Shown here piece after piece: positions 1 through 7,392 of a DNA stretch of 13,793 nt. This DNA comes from Cyanobacteria bacterium UBA9971. GTDB lineage: Bacteria > Cyanobacteriota > Vampirovibrionia > Gastranaerophilales > UBA9971. Location of the stretch: positions 1 through 13,793 of the forward strand of contig DNRP01000068.1 of the NCBI GenBank assembly GCA_003499955.1, in the 5' to 3' direction. Under the pieces are notes generated by a model. That model searched no databases and was not told the origin of the DNA. It worked only from the letters and a program-made list of their open reading frames with translations. The translations under genes were made by a program, and so were the position numbers. The stretch's first letter is position 1; every line of letters begins with the position of its first letter.

Positions 1-159
1 CCAGCCTTCAAACAATGTTTTAATTTCAGGATATTTAGCTAAAAGAACAGTTCTTTTTTCCGAGATTTTTTCAGCCAAAAACTGTTCGTATTTAGTTTCC
101 AGTTTAGCCATCTCAAGCTGTTTTTGCTCTTTTTCTTCGGGGGTTTTTCTAAATATCAT
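1..159 (-). CDS. 5' part of a small charged coiled-coil-like protein (cut by window edge)
   Basis: The first 53 codons of a minus-strand gene can be read; the rest lies beyond position 1. The visible part is rich in Glu, Lys and Gln (it begins MIFRKTPEEKEQKQ) and has heptad-like spacing of Leu and Met, so it is probably helical or a short coiled coil. I see no signal peptide or membrane segment. The start is well supported: AAGGA lies about 7 bases upstream, and the ATG shares one base with the TAA stop of the TPR gene. That arrangement indicates translational coupling and co-transcription with the TPR gene. I do not recognise the family. Its role is unknown, though a partner of the TPR protein is plausible from the coupling. 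Confidence 0.7.
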   Translation of the reverse strand, partial: MIFRKTPEEKEQKQLEMAKLETKYEQFLAEKISEKRTVLLAKYPEIKTLFEGW

Positions 160-1640
160 TATAAATCCTTACTTAATTTAGATTGATTAAGCAGTTCTTT
201 AACTTTTGAAATTAAGATTTTCGCCCCTGAATTATCGGGATCAATCTCGAGAACTCTTTTTAAAGATTTGAGAGCATATGAATATTCTTGTCTGTCAATA
301 TAAATCTGGATAAGTTTAAAATAATCCCCAATTTCATAATGATGCGTATTCAATTCTTGAATTACATTCCATATAGCTTCCTGCGCTTCTTTATGATCAG
401 GATTAAGTTGTAAAGTATCTCTAAGACTGTCTAAAGCAAGGTCATATTTTTCCTGTTCAAGATAAACGTTTCCCAAAGTAAAAAGAGTTTCCGTATCTTC
501 AGGATTTTCCGCCAGAGTTGTTTTAAGCGATTCAATAGCTAAATCATATTGACCGGACTTGAGATATTCCTGACTCATTTCTTTATTTTTATTTATTGCT
601 TTATTTAATAACTCTTTAATTGTCTTGTTATGCGGATATATAGATATTGCTTTTTCCAGGCAATTGATTGACAGAGTAAATTCGTTTTTGGAAAAATGCG
701 CTAAACCTTTATTATAAAGCCCTCTTACTTCGTTTAAAAGTTTTGAGATTATATTAATTTTTTCAATAGCTTGAGAGTGATCTTCTATTAATGCCAAAGT
801 TTTCCTTAATTCTGTGAGAGCAGCTTCGTATTCTTTGTTTTCAAAAAACCCTGTAGCTAAATTGAAATGATTTTCAGCTTCAATTTCATCTTCTTTTGAT
901 GCTTTTTCCGGGTTTTTTTCTTTAAAAGGTTCCTGTTCATCTTTAGTTGCAACTTTAGGCTTATGTTGTTTTTTGGAGTTAATTTCTTCTATTGCTGTTA
1001 AAGCTTCTTTATTATCAGAATTGATTTTTAAGACCTTTTCAAAATTGTCTTTAGCCAGCAGGGAATCATGTTGTTTTAAATATACTTTGCCGAGAAGAAG
1101 GTACGCGTCTTCGTTTTGTCTGTTATAGTTGAGCGTACTAATCAAATAATCTTCCGCAGATTCATAATTTTCGGCTTCATAATAAGTATAAGCCAGATTA
1201 TAATTATAAGTTGAGTTTTTTGGCTCCAGTTTAACCGCTTGTTTAAAATAAAAAATCGCTTCTTTATAATTTTTTAAAGAAAAATACGCAGCCCCTGCGT
1301 TTTCAAAGTTTTCAGGGTCATTAGAATTGAGCATAACAGCTTTTTTATAAGCTTTAGCTGCCTTAAGAAATTCACCTTTGTTAAAAAATGCCAGACCTAA
1401 ATTTTGATAAACGTCAAAATCTCTGGAATTTAATACTATTGCTTTATTAAAGCTTGTTACAGCCAAATCATATTCTTCGGTTTTTATATAAGCAAGACCG
1501 AGATTGTAATGATAGTCAAAGTTTAAGTCATTTATTTCAATAGCTTTTTTGAAATTCTCAATAGAAAGGTCATATTGACCTTCTTCGTACTCAATAATTC
1601 CTTTGTTATAATAAGCCTCAGAAAAATTACTATCTTGCAT
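159..1640 (-). CDS. Tetratricopeptide (TPR) repeat protein, 493 aa
   Basis: This is a repeat protein made almost wholly of TPR units. About six consecutive 34-residue repeats fill residues 8-220; each has the pattern aromatic/Leu-x-x-G/A-x-x-aromatic, then an A-hydrophobic position and an ending such as A-I-x-x-N. A Lys/Glu-rich linker (about 222-255) follows, and a second TPR block runs from about 256 to 485. The absence of a signal peptide or transmembrane segment suggests a cytoplasmic scaffold. TPR arrays bind other proteins; no enzymatic motif is visible and the partner cannot be read from the sequence. The start ATG has only a weak ribosome-binding site, but repeat 1 begins immediately after it and no earlier start is needed. 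The stop overlaps the next gene's ATG by one base. The tRNA-Arg terminator lies upstream, so the gene probably has its own promoter. Confidence 0.85.
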   Translation of the reverse strand: MQDSNFSEAYYNKGIIEYEEGQYDLSIENFKKAIEINDLNFDYHYNLGLAYIKTEEYDLAVTSFNKAIVLNSRDFDVYQNLGLAFFNKGEFLKAAKAYKKAVMLNSNDPENFENAGAAYFSLKNYKEAIFYFKQAVKLEPKNSTYNYNLAYTYYEAENYESAEDYLISTLNYNRQNEDAYLLLGKVYLKQHDSLLAKDNFEKVLKINSDNKEALTAIEEINSKKQHKPKVATKDEQEPFKEKNPEKASKEDEIEAENHFNLATGFFENKEYEAALTELRKTLALIEDHSQAIEKINIISKLLNEVRGLYNKGLAHFSKNEFTLSINCLEKAISIYPHNKTIKELLNKAINKNKEMSQEYLKSGQYDLAIESLKTTLAENPEDTETLFTLGNVYLEQEKYDLALDSLRDTLQLNPDHKEAQEAIWNVIQELNTHHYEIGDYFKLIQIYIDRQEYSYALKSLKRVLEIDPDNSGAKILISKVKELLNQSKLSKDL

Positions 1641-1671
1641 ATATTTACTTTTTAAATTAAAACTACCTTTG

Positions 1672-1677
1672 ATTATA
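1672..1677 (-). promoter_or_regulatory. Possible -10 box for the TPR gene
   Basis: A perfect TATAAT reads on the minus strand about 32 bases before the TPR start codon and downstream of the tRNA terminator. It would give a leader of about 25 bases. No good -35 hexamer sits at the usual spacing (TCTACT at 17 bases), and the region is very AT-rich, so chance occurrence is possible. Confidence 0.3.
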
Positions 1678-1719
1678 TTATATTGCTAAAAAACAGTAGA
1701 AGCAAAATATATCAAACAA

Positions 1720-1757
1720 AAAAACGGTTTTAAGGAAATTTCCTTAAAACCGTTTTT
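1720..1757 (-). terminator. Rho-independent terminator downstream of tRNA-Arg
   Basis: This is a perfect inverted repeat with two 19-base arms (AAAAACGGTTTTAAGGAAA and its complement). On the minus strand the hairpin is followed by further T residues, the classic form of an intrinsic terminator. It starts about 11 bases after the tRNA 3' end, so it should end the tRNA transcript and insulate the TPR gene. It is nearly symmetrical and may also stop plus-strand transcripts. Confidence 0.85.
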
Positions 1758-1767
1758 GTAAAAACCT

Positions 1768-1841
1768 CACGCCCGGAGGGATTCGAACCCCCGACCTTCT
1801 GGTTCGTAGCCAGACGCTCTATCCAGCTGGGCTACGGGCGC
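1768..1841 (-). tRNA. tRNA-Arg (anticodon ACG)
   Basis: A full cloverleaf can be folded on the minus strand. The acceptor is GCGCCCG paired with CGGGCGT (G1 opposite U72). The D arm is GCCC/GAGC. The anticodon stem is TCTGG/CCAGA around the loop CTACGAA, giving anticodon ACG, normally edited to ICG to read CGU/CGC/CGA. The T arm is GGGGG-TTCGAAT-CCCTC and the discriminator is G. The 3' CCA is not encoded, so a CCA-adding enzyme is needed. The D stem carries a C12-A23 mismatch where most tRNA-Arg(ACG) have U12-A23. A strong terminator follows. The gene appears to be a single transcription unit. Confidence 0.97.
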
Positions 1842-1889
1842 ATAATATATTTACTTTTCAAAGTTGTTAATTCTTAGTGAATTTAATAT

Positions 1890-1917
1890 AACATAAACAT
1901 ATTCTAAATCTTGTAAA
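1890..1917 (-). promoter_or_regulatory. Probable tRNA-Arg promoter
   Basis: On the minus strand TTTACA (1912-1917) is followed after 16 bases by TATGTT (1890-1895), about 49 bases before the mature tRNA 5' end. That would leave a short 5' leader for RNase P. Match quality is moderate and the base composition is very AT-rich. Confidence 0.4.
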
Positions 1918-1937
1918 GAAACAAATTGGTTATTTTA

Positions 1938-1967
1938 TTGCACGAATTTTTTGGTTTAATTTATACT
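1938..1967 (+). promoter_or_regulatory. Promoter for the sensor/kinase operon
   Basis: TTGCAC (1938-1943) and TATACT (1962-1967) are separated by 18 bases, a good sigma-70-type match in an intergenic region that has no other plus-strand gene before 2200. Transcription would start near 1974 and give a leader of about 225 bases that contains the whole inverted-repeat element at 2001-2139. The promoter diverges from the probable tRNA promoter just upstream. Confidence 0.5.
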
Positions 1968-2160
1968 GATAAGTAACCCGAATCTTTAATTAATTTCCGA
2001 ATTGTCATGTTGAGCAAAGCGAAACATCTGTCCCTTTTGGAATTTAAGCTTTAATATTTTTTTGGACAGATACCCCCTTCTTTTTTGATAATCAATCAAA
2101 AAAGTGAGTTCCCTGGGCTAAAGCCCTCAGAATGACAATCCTATATTGATAAGTATTTCG
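1962..2160 (+). repeat. 19-bp imperfect direct repeat flanking the inverted-repeat element
   Basis: The copies at 1962-1980 (TATACTGATAAGTAACCCG) and 2142-2160 (TATATTGATAAGTATTTCG) match at 15 of 19 positions, including a run of nine. They lie either side of the 2001-2139 element, 20 bases before it and 2 bases after it. The first copy includes the likely -10 box and the second keeps a TATATT version. They may be a relic of duplication or insertion, or a duplicated regulatory site. Spacing is too asymmetric for a simple target-site duplication. Confidence 0.5.
2001..2139. repeat. Terminal-inverted-repeat element with nested hairpins (MITE/REP-like)
   Basis: This stretch fills most of the gap of more than 300 bases before the first sensor gene. 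The outer ends pair: ATTGTCATGTTGAG (2001-2014) against the complement of 2126-2139, 12 of 14 matching. Inside lie ATCTGTCC/GGACAGAT (2026-2033 and 2064-2071), CTTTTTTGAT/ATCAAAAAAG with a 5-base loop (2080-2089 and 2095-2104), and GGGCT/AGCCC (2115-2119 and 2122-2126). The wording TGTCAT-xx-TGAG with an AAGCGAA core is typical of small palindromic repeats scattered in intergenic regions of many bacterial genomes (general knowledge). No coding frame is apparent. As RNA in the leader of the operon it would fold into a branched structure. Confidence 0.7.
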
Positions 2161-2199
2161 CTTATTTAGAGATTTAGGTTAATTAGTAAGTGAAAGTGT

Positions 2200-3165
2200 A
2201 TGTTTAAATTAATGTTTGATAATTTTTCCAAATCAATTTTTATTAGAATAATATGTTCGGTTTTTGCAGCATTATTAATAGGAGTAGTGTGTATATTTAC
2301 CGGAAGTCATATTATAGAAAAAGAATCCGCAAAAAAATTAAAATATTTAACCGAAAATAATGCTTATAAAATAGAAATTCCTCTTGAAATAATCGAAAAA
2401 ACATCAGCTAACCTGTCCTATATAATTTCTCACATGGTATATACAAAAAAAATTCAGGGTGATTCTCCTTATAGTGTTGATTATGTTGAAGAATTAGATG
2501 CTATTATTAAAAAGTTCTCAACCGGTCACAGCAATCTTATTGGAATATATGTATATTTAACACCGGAATATAGTTTCGATAAAAAACAAAATACTTATTT
2601 TTATGCTAAGTCTTCCCTCACGGACACTATAAAAAAGCAAAAAATTGAAAAAGAGAAAGAAGCTCCTTTAAAAAAATTTAAAAAAGATGTTGAAGAAATG
2701 TGGGGCGAACCATATATTGATAAATTATCAGGACTTTATGCTATTTCCTTTGAAAAGCCAATAATTTTAAATAAGAAAGTAATTGGCTTTACAAGAATAA
2801 ATATATCTTTGAGAGATATTATGAAAATTTTGTCTAACATAAAAATATACAATAATGGTCAATCTTTTTTATTCGATAATTGTTATTGTGTTATATTCGG
2901 TCCAAAAAATATTCAACAAAATAATAAATTACTTTTAAAACTTTTAACTGAAAAACTAAAAACAGAAGATAGCGGGATAATAAATTTTAAACAAAATAAT
3001 GTTGAAATGGTTTCCGGCTTTTTAAAACTAAAAACAGGCTTCACTTATGTTATAACAGCTCCCAAAGATGATGTTTTTGAACAAAAATATCATTTGCAAC
3101 AGCTAATAACAGGAATAATATTCATGGGAACTCTTTTAGTTGTTCTAATTATGCTGAATATATAA
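2200..3165 (+). CDS. Membrane-anchored dCache-like sensor without output domain (first copy)
   Basis: A 321-residue protein with one transmembrane helix near each end (about 13-33 and 301-320) and an extracytoplasmic region of about 265 residues between them. The layout and the internal pattern (long N-terminal helix, then a membrane-distal part, then G-F-T-R-I-N-I-S near 196-203 and a membrane-proximal module from about 218) match the double-Cache fold of bacterial ligand sensors. It aligns end to end with the next gene, for example Y-V-I-T-A-P-K here and F-V-I-A-V-P-K there, so the two are tandem paralogues. It ends right after the second helix: no HAMP, kinase, GGDEF or methyl-accepting domain. 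Compared with its neighbour, the ligand-pocket region is diverged. The start has a weak ribosome-binding site. The ligand is unknown. It probably works with the kinase downstream. Confidence 0.75.
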   Translation: MFKLMFDNFSKSIFIRIICSVFAALLIGVVCIFTGSHIIEKESAKKLKYLTENNAYKIEIPLEIIEKTSANLSYIISHMVYTKKIQGDSPYSVDYVEELDAIIKKFSTGHSNLIGIYVYLTPEYSFDKKQNTYFYAKSSLTDTIKKQKIEKEKEAPLKKFKKDVEEMWGEPYIDKLSGLYAISFEKPIILNKKVIGFTRINISLRDIMKILSNIKIYNNGQSFLFDNCYCVIFGPKNIQQNNKLLLKLLTEKLKTEDSGIINFKQNNVEMVSGFLKLKTGFTYVITAPKDDVFEQKYHLQQLITGIIFMGTLLVVLIMLNI

Positions 3166-3190
3166 ATAAAAACGCTCTGGAGTAAAATTT

Positions 3191-4195
3191 TTGATTAAAA
3201 TAAATCATAAAATAATGGTAATAACAATTTTTTCATCAATATTGATAACATTATTGGTTGGCTTGACAAGCATTATTACCAGTATGTATGTAATAAACAA
3301 AGAAGCCAGTGCTAATTTAATACTTTTAACCCAAAATAAAGCATCTATAATTGAAGATGCTTTTAGAAAAATAGAAATATCAACTAATGATCTGGCAGAT
3401 TATGTAGAAGTATCTTTTTCTCCCCAAAATTTTGATAAATATGGAATTAATTATCTTAAAGACTATACGGAATTATTAGTTCCGATTGTTAAAAAATTTA
3501 TAGTCAATACAGATAAAGCTATGGGGTGTTATTTTAATTTTGATCCCGAAATAGTAAAAAGTAATACAGTTTATGAAACCTGGGTTTATGATAAAATAGA
3601 AATTGGTGAAAAATTTGACATAGTTATGACTGAACCGGTATCAAATTATTATCCTGTCGACAAGCCGGAATTGGAATGGTTTTATAAACCTAAAATGCTT
3701 GGAAAATCTGTATGGACTAATATTTATTCCGATCAAACACTTTTTGTTTTAATGATTTCATATATAAAACCGGTTTATATCAAAAATAAATTTATTGGCA
3801 TCGTAGGAATGGATATGTCAATAGAAAAACTTGAAAAAATGATTATGAGCTTACAAGTGTATGATACAGGTTATGCCTTTTTGTTAGATAAAAACTTCAA
3901 TATTGTTGTTCATAAAAAATATAAAACAAATAAAAAACTTGAAGAAATCAGTAAAACTTTATTTAACTCTTTGAAAATTAACAGTATAAAAAAACCAATG
4001 GGTCTTATAAATTATCATTATGATGGTATTGATAAAGTCGCCTGTTATAAAAAATTGAACAATGGTTTAATTTTTGTTATTGCAGTGCCTAAATCAGAAA
4101 TGCTAAGGCAAAAATTAAATTTGCAGATATTGTTAAGCGGAATTACTTTACTCAGTTTGATTCTTGCGGCTTTAATTATGATTAATAAAGACTAA
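3191..4195 (+). CDS. Membrane-anchored dCache sensor without output domain (second copy)
   Basis: A 334-residue protein with helices at about 9-34 and 314-331 flanking a clear dCache_1-type sensor. Recognisable stretches are E-W-F-Y-K-P (162-167), W-T-N-I-Y-S-D (175-181), the Y-I-K-P-V-Y segment (191-196), G-I-V-G-M-D-M-S (203-210) and the membrane-proximal V-Y-D-T-G-Y-A-F-L-L-D (223-233). These are typical of chemoreceptor and kinase Cache domains that bind amino acids or other small molecules. Only three residues follow the second helix, so there is no signalling output. The start is TTG, chosen because GGAG lies 8 bases upstream; an internal ATG at codon 9 has no ribosome-binding site. It lies 25 bases after the first copy and 19 before the kinase, so the three genes are surely one operon. 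Confidence 0.8.
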   Translation: MIKINHKIMVITIFSSILITLLVGLTSIITSMYVINKEASANLILLTQNKASIIEDAFRKIEISTNDLADYVEVSFSPQNFDKYGINYLKDYTELLVPIVKKFIVNTDKAMGCYFNFDPEIVKSNTVYETWVYDKIEIGEKFDIVMTEPVSNYYPVDKPELEWFYKPKMLGKSVWTNIYSDQTLFVLMISYIKPVYIKNKFIGIVGMDMSIEKLEKMIMSLQVYDTGYAFLLDKNFNIVVHKKYKTNKKLEEISKTLFNSLKINSIKKPMGLINYHYDGIDKVACYKKLNNGLIFVIAVPKSEMLRQKLNLQILLSGITLLSLILAALIMINKD

Positions 4196-4214
4196 ATATA
4201 AATAAGGAACTATT

Positions 4215-6842
4215 ATGGACAAAACTACAAAAATAAAAATAAAGAAAAAAACAATAACTTTTATAATCTTGCCCGTTATGCTTTTATTTATATTTTATAT
4301 GTTTAACGGCTTTTTATGGAATAGCAATGCTTATATTCATATAATTTTAGAAGTAATAGCAACTTTTATAGCTTTATTTGTAAGTGTTTTAGCTCTTGTT
4401 GAATATTATAACAGTAAGACAACCGGCAGTTTAATTATAGGATGCGGTTATTTAAGCGCTGCCGTATTAAATATTTTTAATGCTCTAATTTCATCTTCAC
4501 TGTTTACTTATATATTTCTTTCCGATCAATCAACCTTTATTTTTTGGAGTGAATTTATATCCCGATTATTTCTTTCAATATTTTTATGCATAAGTTTGTC
4601 CTTCAGAGAAAGAGAAAAAAAATTCGGAAAATCTTACTGGATAAGAGATAATGTTGTATATGCGTCAACGCTTATTCTAATTACATTTTTTATTCAATTA
4701 TTAGCAATTGTCTCATTACCTCCAACAAATTTTATAAAATTACTTTCATTTATTCCAACTTTATTATTTATTTATACACTTGCAGGATATTTTCAAAAAA
4801 GCGACTGGAAAAATAATGATTTTGAATACTGGTTAATTTTATCGCTTATTATTGCAGTCGGACAAATTGTATACGATGCTTTTTCTTTTAAAGTATTTGA
4901 TACTATGTTCATTGCTTCACATTTTTTAGATATAGCAAATTACGGTTTTGTTCTTATCGGCTTACTTATTAGTGTATACAATACCTTCAAGCAAGAAAAA
5001 TATAACGAAAACAGGATTAGTACAATTTTAAATAACATGCAGGATGGTGTGATAACAGTTAATCAGAATTGTATTATAGAAACAACCAATCCTGCCATGG
5101 AAAAGATATTCGGTTATTCGCCGATAGAACTTATAAATATGAAATTTGGTAAGTTATTAGTTGATTCCGGTTGTCCTTATCCTAAAGAACAACAATTTTT
5201 TGGAACGAAATGTATGCTTAAAAAAGCTACTGAAGACAATCAAGTTATGGGACAAAAGAAAAACGGAATGGTTTTTCCTGTTGAAATAGAAATAAGCGAG
5301 ATAAGTTTAAACGATAAACCCATATTTATACTTGTTATACGTGATATCACACAGCGTAAAGAAATTGAAGTAATGAAAAATGAATTTATTTCAATTGTAA
5401 GTCACGAATTAAGAACTCCGCTTACTTCAATAAGAGGGGCTTTGGGACTTATTGCAAGCAATACACTCGGTGAAGTCCCTGAAAAAATCAGGGAACTTGT
5501 AGATATTGCGCATAATAACAGCTTACGGCTCGGAAATTTAATTAACGATATTCTTGATATTGAAAAAATAGAAGCCGGTAAAATGGATTTTCTTTTTGAA
5601 TCTCTTGATGTTACGGAAGTGCTGGAGCAGGCTATAAATGCAAATAAATCTTATGCCCGGCAGTTTAATGTTGAATTATTAATTGAAAAAGATTTACCGG
5701 AAGTTAAGATCAGGGCAGATAAAGACAGAATAATCCAAGTTCTTACCAATTTACTTTCAAATGCTTCAAAATTTTCTCCGACAGGAGGTATTGTAACTGT
5801 TTCTGTTATTAGAAATAATACAAAAATCCGCATTTCCGTTAAAGATAACGGTGACGGGATTCCTGAAGAATTTTATGATTCTGTATTTAAGAAATTTGCC
5901 CAGATGGATTCTTCTGACAGAAGAGCAAAAGGCGGTACAGGTCTTGGATTGAATATTTGCAAGGCAATAGTTGAAAAAATGGGTGGAAGTATCGGGTTTG
6001 AAAGCAAAATTAATGAGGGATCAACTTTTTATTTTGATATTCCCGAATACATAGAAATCAAACCCTATGTTTCTAATATTGAAAATAATTTAGGACAGCC
6101 CAAAATTTTAATTTGTGAGGATGATAAAGATATAGCAGCCTTTATTAAACTTTTATTTGAACAAAGCGGATATTCTTCTGATATAGCTTATAATGCCGAA
6201 CAAACAAAGCTGTTATTATCGGAAAACAATTATGATGTAATAACTATAGACTTAATTTTACCTGATAAAGACGGTATTACTCTTATTAAAGAAATAAGAG
6301 AAGATGAAAAGACAAAAGATATCCCTGTTATAGTTGTTTCTATCAAAGCTAATGAAAGCAGCAAGGAAATTAATGGTGATTTGGCTGTTATTGATTGGAT
6401 TAATAAACCGATTGACCATGATAAACTTTTAGATGCATTAAAAAGAGCTGTTTCTGGGGTTGTAATCAAGCCAAAAATCCTTCATGTTGAAGATGATACG
6501 GATGTTTTGATGATAGTTTCTTCAATTTTAAAAGATACTGCTTTTATATCACAGGCTAAAACTTTTGAGGAAGCAAAAAATAAGCTTGAAACCGAGCTTT
6601 TTGATATTGTTATGCTGGATATAGAGCTTCCTGACGGTAATGGTTTGGATTTATTGCCGTTAATAAATAAAGATAAAGAAAAAGATTTATTAACAATAAT
6701 TTTTTCCGCACATGACGTAAGTGAAGAAATATCAAAAAATGTTGATGCCGTATTATTAAAATCTAAAACTTCCAATCAAAAACTTTTAGATACAATCAAA
6801 CAACTTCTAGAAGTAAACAAAAATATAATTCATGTGGAATAA
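4215..6842 (+). CDS. Hybrid histidine kinase: multi-pass membrane input, PAS, HisKA, HATPase, REC, REC
   Basis: An 875-residue sensor kinase. Residues about 14-255 form seven or eight membrane helices, with a motif (I-L-E-V-I-A...L-V-E-Y-Y-N-S-K, about 44-68) resembling MASE-type membrane input domains. A PAS domain follows (about 266-380). The dimerisation domain carries the phospho-accepting histidine in S-H-E-L-R-T-P (H397). The ATPase domain has the N box (N512-N516 region), G1 D-N-G-D-G (544-548) and G2 G-G-T-G-L-G-L (573-579), so it should be active. Two receiver domains follow: REC1 (acidic pair 636-637, phospho-Asp D679, K731-P732) and REC2 (acidic residues 759-761, phospho-Asp D802, K849 followed by Ser). 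It has no Hpt domain; one is encoded separately at 9191-9547. AAGGA lies about 6 bases before the ATG. It is co-transcribed with the two dCache proteins, its likely sensory partners. Confidence 0.93.
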   Translation: MDKTTKIKIKKKTITFIILPVMLLFIFYMFNGFLWNSNAYIHIILEVIATFIALFVSVLALVEYYNSKTTGSLIIGCGYLSAAVLNIFNALISSSLFTYIFLSDQSTFIFWSEFISRLFLSIFLCISLSFREREKKFGKSYWIRDNVVYASTLILITFFIQLLAIVSLPPTNFIKLLSFIPTLLFIYTLAGYFQKSDWKNNDFEYWLILSLIIAVGQIVYDAFSFKVFDTMFIASHFLDIANYGFVLIGLLISVYNTFKQEKYNENRISTILNNMQDGVITVNQNCIIETTNPAMEKIFGYSPIELINMKFGKLLVDSGCPYPKEQQFFGTKCMLKKATEDNQVMGQKKNGMVFPVEIEISEISLNDKPIFILVIRDITQRKEIEVMKNEFISIVSHELRTPLTSIRGALGLIASNTLGEVPEKIRELVDIAHNNSLRLGNLINDILDIEKIEAGKMDFLFESLDVTEVLEQAINANKSYARQFNVELLIEKDLPEVKIRADKDRIIQVLTNLLSNASKFSPTGGIVTVSVIRNNTKIRISVKDNGDGIPEEFYDSVFKKFAQMDSSDRRAKGGTGLGLNICKAIVEKMGGSIGFESKINEGSTFYFDIPEYIEIKPYVSNIENNLGQPKILICEDDKDIAAFIKLLFEQSGYSSDIAYNAEQTKLLLSENNYDVITIDLILPDKDGITLIKEIREDEKTKDIPVIVVSIKANESSKEINGDLAVIDWINKPIDHDKLLDALKRAVSGVVIKPKILHVEDDTDVLMIVSSILKDTAFISQAKTFEEAKNKLETELFDIVMLDIELPDGNGLDLLPLINKDKEKDLLTIIFSAHDVSEEISKNVDAVLLKSKTSNQKLLDTIKQLLEVNKNIIHVE

Positions 6843-6844
6843 TA

Positions 6845-7378
6845 TCAGTTATTTATTATTTCGAAAATCATATTAAATTTATTAAACTGGTTTAATTTGA
6901 GATACAACTTTATATTTATTGTTTTATTAAATATATTTATATTTGACGAGCCTTCATATTCTTCTTTGTCAAAATCAATTTTAATATCAAAAAGCGTTTT
7001 AATTTTGTCTAAAATTTCCGTGTAAAAAGAGCTGTCTATCTCGGATTTTTCAATTATTGACGAGTTTTTAAAAAATAATATTGTTATATTTTTATGAGAA
7101 TATTCTATTTCAATAAGATCAGCCTCTTTTTTAACGGCAAGTGATAGCAATTCTTGTAAAAATTGAGAAATTTCATCATCTTCAAATTCTTTTATAACAG
7201 CCGTGTAAGGTTCTTCTTTTCTATAGACAGCTATATAGCTTATCATTAATAAGAAATCTGGATCAATTTTACATTCTTTTTTATGAATTAAAATTCCTTT
7301 AGAATTGTATAAATCAAATTCAATATAGTCTTTTCCCACCAATTGATTATGAAAAACACGAATCAAATTACTTTCCAC
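6845..7378 (-). CDS. Orphan protein resembling the second N-terminal domain of GspE/PilB, no ATPase core
   Basis: A 177-residue protein. Residues about 70-175 follow the pattern of the N2 domain that precedes the ATPase of type II secretion GspE and type IV pilus PilB: F-L-Q-E-L-L-S-L-A-V-K-K-E-A-D-L-I-E-I-E corresponds to the family's ...A-x-x-x-x-A-S-D-I-H-I-E, and the final beta strands end at F-E-I. Walker A and B, Asp and His boxes are all absent because the protein stops where the ATPase would start. Residues 1-65 are unassigned. The start is GTG with AAGGG 7 bases upstream; it lies 14 bases after the HD-GYP gene, so it is in the same operon. It converges on the kinase gene with 2 bases between stops. 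The family assignment is by eye and moderately sure. It may be a regulator or adaptor of a pilus or secretion motor. Confidence 0.6.
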   Translation of the reverse strand: MESNLIRVFHNQLVGKDYIEFDLYNSKGILIHKKECKIDPDFLLMISYIAVYRKEEPYTAVIKEFEDDEISQFLQELLSLAVKKEADLIEIEYSHKNITILFFKNSSIIEKSEIDSSFYTEILDKIKTLFDIKIDFDKEEYEGSSNINIFNKTINIKLYLKLNQFNKFNMIFEIINN

Positions 7379-7392
7379 TATTTTACCCTTTA

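Noticed and set aside
159..1640. TPR gene as part of a secretion or pilus machine
   Set aside because: TPR arrays occur in many unrelated systems and there is no signal peptide or lipobox, so a PilF/PilW-type lipoprotein role is not supported.
3166..3190. Possible frameshift joining the first dCache gene to a lost output domain
   Set aside because: Only 25 bases separate the two sensor genes, and these contain the ribosome-binding site of the second; no remnant HAMP or kinase sequence is visible.
5651..6775. Minus-strand open frames of 60 to 97 codons
   Set aside because: They lie opposite the kinase ATPase and receiver domains, are Ser/Ile-rich shadows, and have no ribosome-binding sites.
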